NCBI GenBank assembly: GCA_963638355.1
Contig: CAVHRT010000082.1
Location: 1 to 7,480, forward strand
DNA: 7,480 nucleotides
Origin: W0P28-013 sp963638355
GTDB taxonomy: Bacteria; Bacteroidota; Bacteroidia; Bacteroidales; Paludibacteraceae
Reading direction: 5' to 3'
Part shown: piece by piece, positions 5,999 through 7,480 of the stretch
Position numbering within the stretch: the first letter of the stretch is position 1
Layout: each line of letters opens with the position of its first letter
Notes under the pieces: model-generated
The model's input: the letters and a program-made list of their open reading frames with translations, nothing else
Told to the model about the DNA's origin: nothing
Database searches by the model: none
Made by a program: the position numbers and the translations under genes

Positions 5999-7336
5999 TT
6001 ATTTATTTGCTATCCAAGCCTCGATCCAATCGACTTGCATGCGACCCTCGCCACCTTTTTGGTTTTGCGAGATGAACGCGCTCAACATCGGGAACAATGG
6101 TTCGGTTGGCACGCCTTCGGTGGTGCGCAACACTTCAATGTTGTTGATGCGCCAAATCAGCTCTTTTTCGGTCCATTCGAGCGAATAGATGTAGTAATCG
6201 CTCAGTTTCAAGCCAGTAACTTTGGTCGAGGTGTATTTTTGTTCGAATTTGGTTGCCCAATGCGTGCCGACTTCAATCGATTTGCCATCGCAAACGGCAA
6301 TGTTGATGTGCGGCAAAATGCGTTCGCCCGTGAGCCAGAAAGCCTGCGTGAGGTCTTTGCCCTCGAAACGAATTTTTGCGCGGAAATAACCGCCTTTTTG
6401 CCAAACGCCCTTGGTTCCATGCAGCACATCGGAAGTGAATTCGAACTGATGATTGACAAAACCGCGCGTCTTGTCCCACGCTAGCGCCAATTTGCGTTCG
6501 CGACGCGTTACAATGCTCAGTTCGCCCGCCACAACGCTGGTGTTGTCGCCATTGTTGTTGGCCTGTTTTTCGTTCGTAAACGAGTGATTTCCAACGAATT
6601 TATCGCCTGGATAGTTGAAACCGCTCTCCCAGCGCGAAGCATTGAGCGAGTTCCAATCGAAACTATCGAAGAAAGTCTGATGATATTGGCGCAGACGAGC
6701 AAATTTTGTGCTATCGATCGACTCGTAGAATTTGATATCCTCGTTGCGCGCCAAATCGTTGAAACGACGCTCGATGGCGGCTTCTTCGGTCTTTTCCCAG
6801 CGGTGCGGATTGCTCCAAAAAGCGTTCGCCTCCTTAAATTCAGGCGTCGAAACCTTCTCGCGCAGTGATTCAAACTCTTTTATGACATACGAATTATGAA
6901 AACGCATATAACTCTTGAATTCAGCGGTACGCTCAAACTTCTTCCAACGGCGCAACTCCGGATTTTTGAGCAATGCGCTTATCTTGCCAAGCAAAACATA
7001 GTCAGCCGAATTGCGAAACTCCAGATACTCAGCCAGTTGCGGATCGTCAAGAATTTTGTAATAACGAGCAATTTTGCTGTTGTTGTTCAGACGATTGAAT
7101 TTCTGCAAATCGCGATACTCCTGCGTGTCGCGGTACTTGCGGTTCACAAGCGTCTTCTTTTTCTCCTGAAATTCGGCGGAGCGCACCTTTTCGAACAACT
7201 CGCGGTATTCGGCAAGTTCTTTCGATGCCTCGATGTCGCAATAGCGCTTAAAATCAGCGGTTAACACGGCAAATTCTGCCTCCATTTTGGCAGTGCTCTT
7301 CATTTGCCCTAAAATTCGTTTCCAAAAAAGATTCAT
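5999..7336 (-). CDS. Helical-repeat protein with degenerate GH16-like domain
   Basis: The 445-residue product has two parts. Residues about 20-220 are charged and helical, with roughly ten copies of a loose motif, acidic or polar residue, then [LFIY], two residues, then [YWL], for example at 40-47, 73-80, 100-104, 127-134, 139-146 and 211-218. Residues about 221-445 read as a GH16/laminarinase-type beta-sandwich: FDSFDWNSLNASRWE, GGYFRAKIRF, QAFWLTGE, YYIYSLEWTEKELIWRINN and a final VDWIEAW strand. The GH16 active-site block EIDxxE is replaced by HINIAV (343-348), so nucleophile, assisting aspartate and acid/base are all lost. Hydrolysis is therefore unlikely; glycan binding or a structural role is inference. 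No signal peptide or membrane span is evident; the start MNLFWKRILGQM is short and basic, and ATGs at 7303 and 7285 are alternatives. It lies 15 bp before kdsA, suggesting an envelope-linked function. Confidence 0.85.
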   Translation of the reverse strand: MNLFWKRILGQMKSTAKMEAEFAVLTADFKRYCDIEASKELAEYRELFEKVRSAEFQEKKKTLVNRKYRDTQEYRDLQKFNRLNNNSKIARYYKILDDPQLAEYLEFRNSADYVLLGKISALLKNPELRRWKKFERTAEFKSYMRFHNSYVIKEFESLREKVSTPEFKEANAFWSNPHRWEKTEEAAIERRFNDLARNEDIKFYESIDSTKFARLRQYHQTFFDSFDWNSLNASRWESGFNYPGDKFVGNHSFTNEKQANNNGDNTSVVAGELSIVTRRERKLALAWDKTRGFVNHQFEFTSDVLHGTKGVWQKGGYFRAKIRFEGKDLTQAFWLTGERILPHINIAVCDGKSIEVGTHWATKFEQKYTSTKVTGLKLSDYYIYSLEWTEKELIWRINNIEVLRTTEGVPTEPLFPMLSAFISQNQKGGEGRMQVDWIEAWIANK

Positions 7337-7376
7337 AATTTTAAAGATTTATTTAGTTAAGTTATTGTTCCATTTT

Positions 7377-7411
7377 AGTCGCAAGTAGCAAGATATGAGT
7401 CGCAAGATTTA
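7377..7411. repeat. Heptamer array AGTCGCA upstream of the GH16-like gene
   Basis: AGTCGCA (7377), AGTAGCA (7384), AGATATG (7391), AGTCGCA (7398) and AGATTTA (7405) keep a 7-bp step. The two exact AGTCGCAAG copies (7377 and 7398) are 21 bp apart, three units or about two helical turns. It sits 40-75 bp before the GH16-like start codon, where a promoter would be expected; no convincing TAnnTTTG is visible on the minus strand. Confidence 0.6.
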
Positions 7412-7428
7412 GTTTCTGCAATTTAGAA

Positions 7429-7442
7429 AATTGTCAATTATC
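7429..7442. repeat. Two heptamers of the AATTATC family
   Basis: AATTGTC (7429) and AATTATC (7436) match adjacent units of the 5098-5130 array. On the minus strand they cover the end and the TGA stop of the partial gene at 7434-7480. Confidence 0.65.
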
Positions 7443-7480
7443 ATTTAATCCTTCGATCCAAGCGGTGCATTCGTCTATAT
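7434..7480 (-). CDS. C-terminal tail of an upstream gene, possibly a GH16-like paralogue
   Basis: Only the last 14 codons are in the window: IDECTAWIEGLNDN followed by TGA at 7436-7434. The tail resembles the end of the neighbouring GH16-like protein (VDWIEAWIANK): the hydrophobic-Asp pair and the AWI triplet fall at the same spacing. If this frame is right, the upstream gene may be a tandem paralogue, and the next gene starts 97 bp further on. A second minus-strand frame is also open for 12 codons, so the call rests on this short similarity and the position alone. Confidence 0.4.
   Translation of the reverse strand, partial: IDECTAWIEGLNDN

Noticed and set aside
6290..6312. Loss of the GH16 active site as a sequencing error
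   Set aside because: The frame is intact and several separate codons differ from Glu/Asp codons by more than one base, which single errors would not produce.
5387..6484. Long open frame on the plus strand opposite kdsA and the GH16-like gene
   Set aside because: It crosses two convincing genes on the other strand and has no motif of its own.

Overview
The window looks like chromosomal DNA of a Bacteroidota bacterium, probably Bacteroidales. The reasons are a TAnnTTTG-type promoter element (TATCTTTG) before nadA, weak or absent Shine-Dalgarno sequences, a metal-dependent class II KdsA, AT-rich spacers filled with short degenerate tandem repeats, and genes that fit a Gram-negative, Kdo-containing envelope. 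I cannot name the species.

Layout. Positions 1-184 hold a palindrome, a two-unit heptamer repeat, a 9-bp-period array and the nadA promoter. nadA (185-1120, +) encodes quinolinate synthase for NAD synthesis. A 413-bp convergent intergenic region (1121-1533) follows, with two inverted heptamer arrays at its edges, two terminator-like hairpins for the plus strand and one GC-rich palindrome that works as a terminator for the minus strand. The rest is a minus-strand cluster. In transcription order it has the tail of an unidentified gene (7434-7480), a 445-residue protein with N-terminal helical repeats and a catalytically degenerate GH16-like domain (5999-7336), kdsA (5153-5983), kdsD (4060-5031), and an 825-residue acyl-adenylate ligase/acyl carrier/PlsC acyltransferase fusion (1534-4011).

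How the genes fit together. KdsD makes D-arabinose 5-phosphate from D-ribulose 5-phosphate, and KdsA condenses it with phosphoenolpyruvate to Kdo 8-phosphate, so these two genes are consecutive steps toward the Kdo of the LPS inner core. The fusion protein next to them can be read as a self-contained fatty acid activation, carrier and glycerolipid acylation unit. The whole cluster therefore looks like an envelope or lipid module. The degenerate GH16-like protein lies 15 bp upstream of kdsA and has probably lost hydrolysis; a glycan-binding or structural role is inferred only.

The most striking non-coding feature is that every spacer longer than about 90 bp carries short tandem arrays. Their unit sequences differ (AATTAAG, ATTTCAA, AATTATC, CTAACTC, AGTCGCA), but the period is 7 bp in each. 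A separate 9-bp array lies just upstream of the nadA promoter. Several arrays begin inside the last codons of the preceding gene and supply its stop codon.
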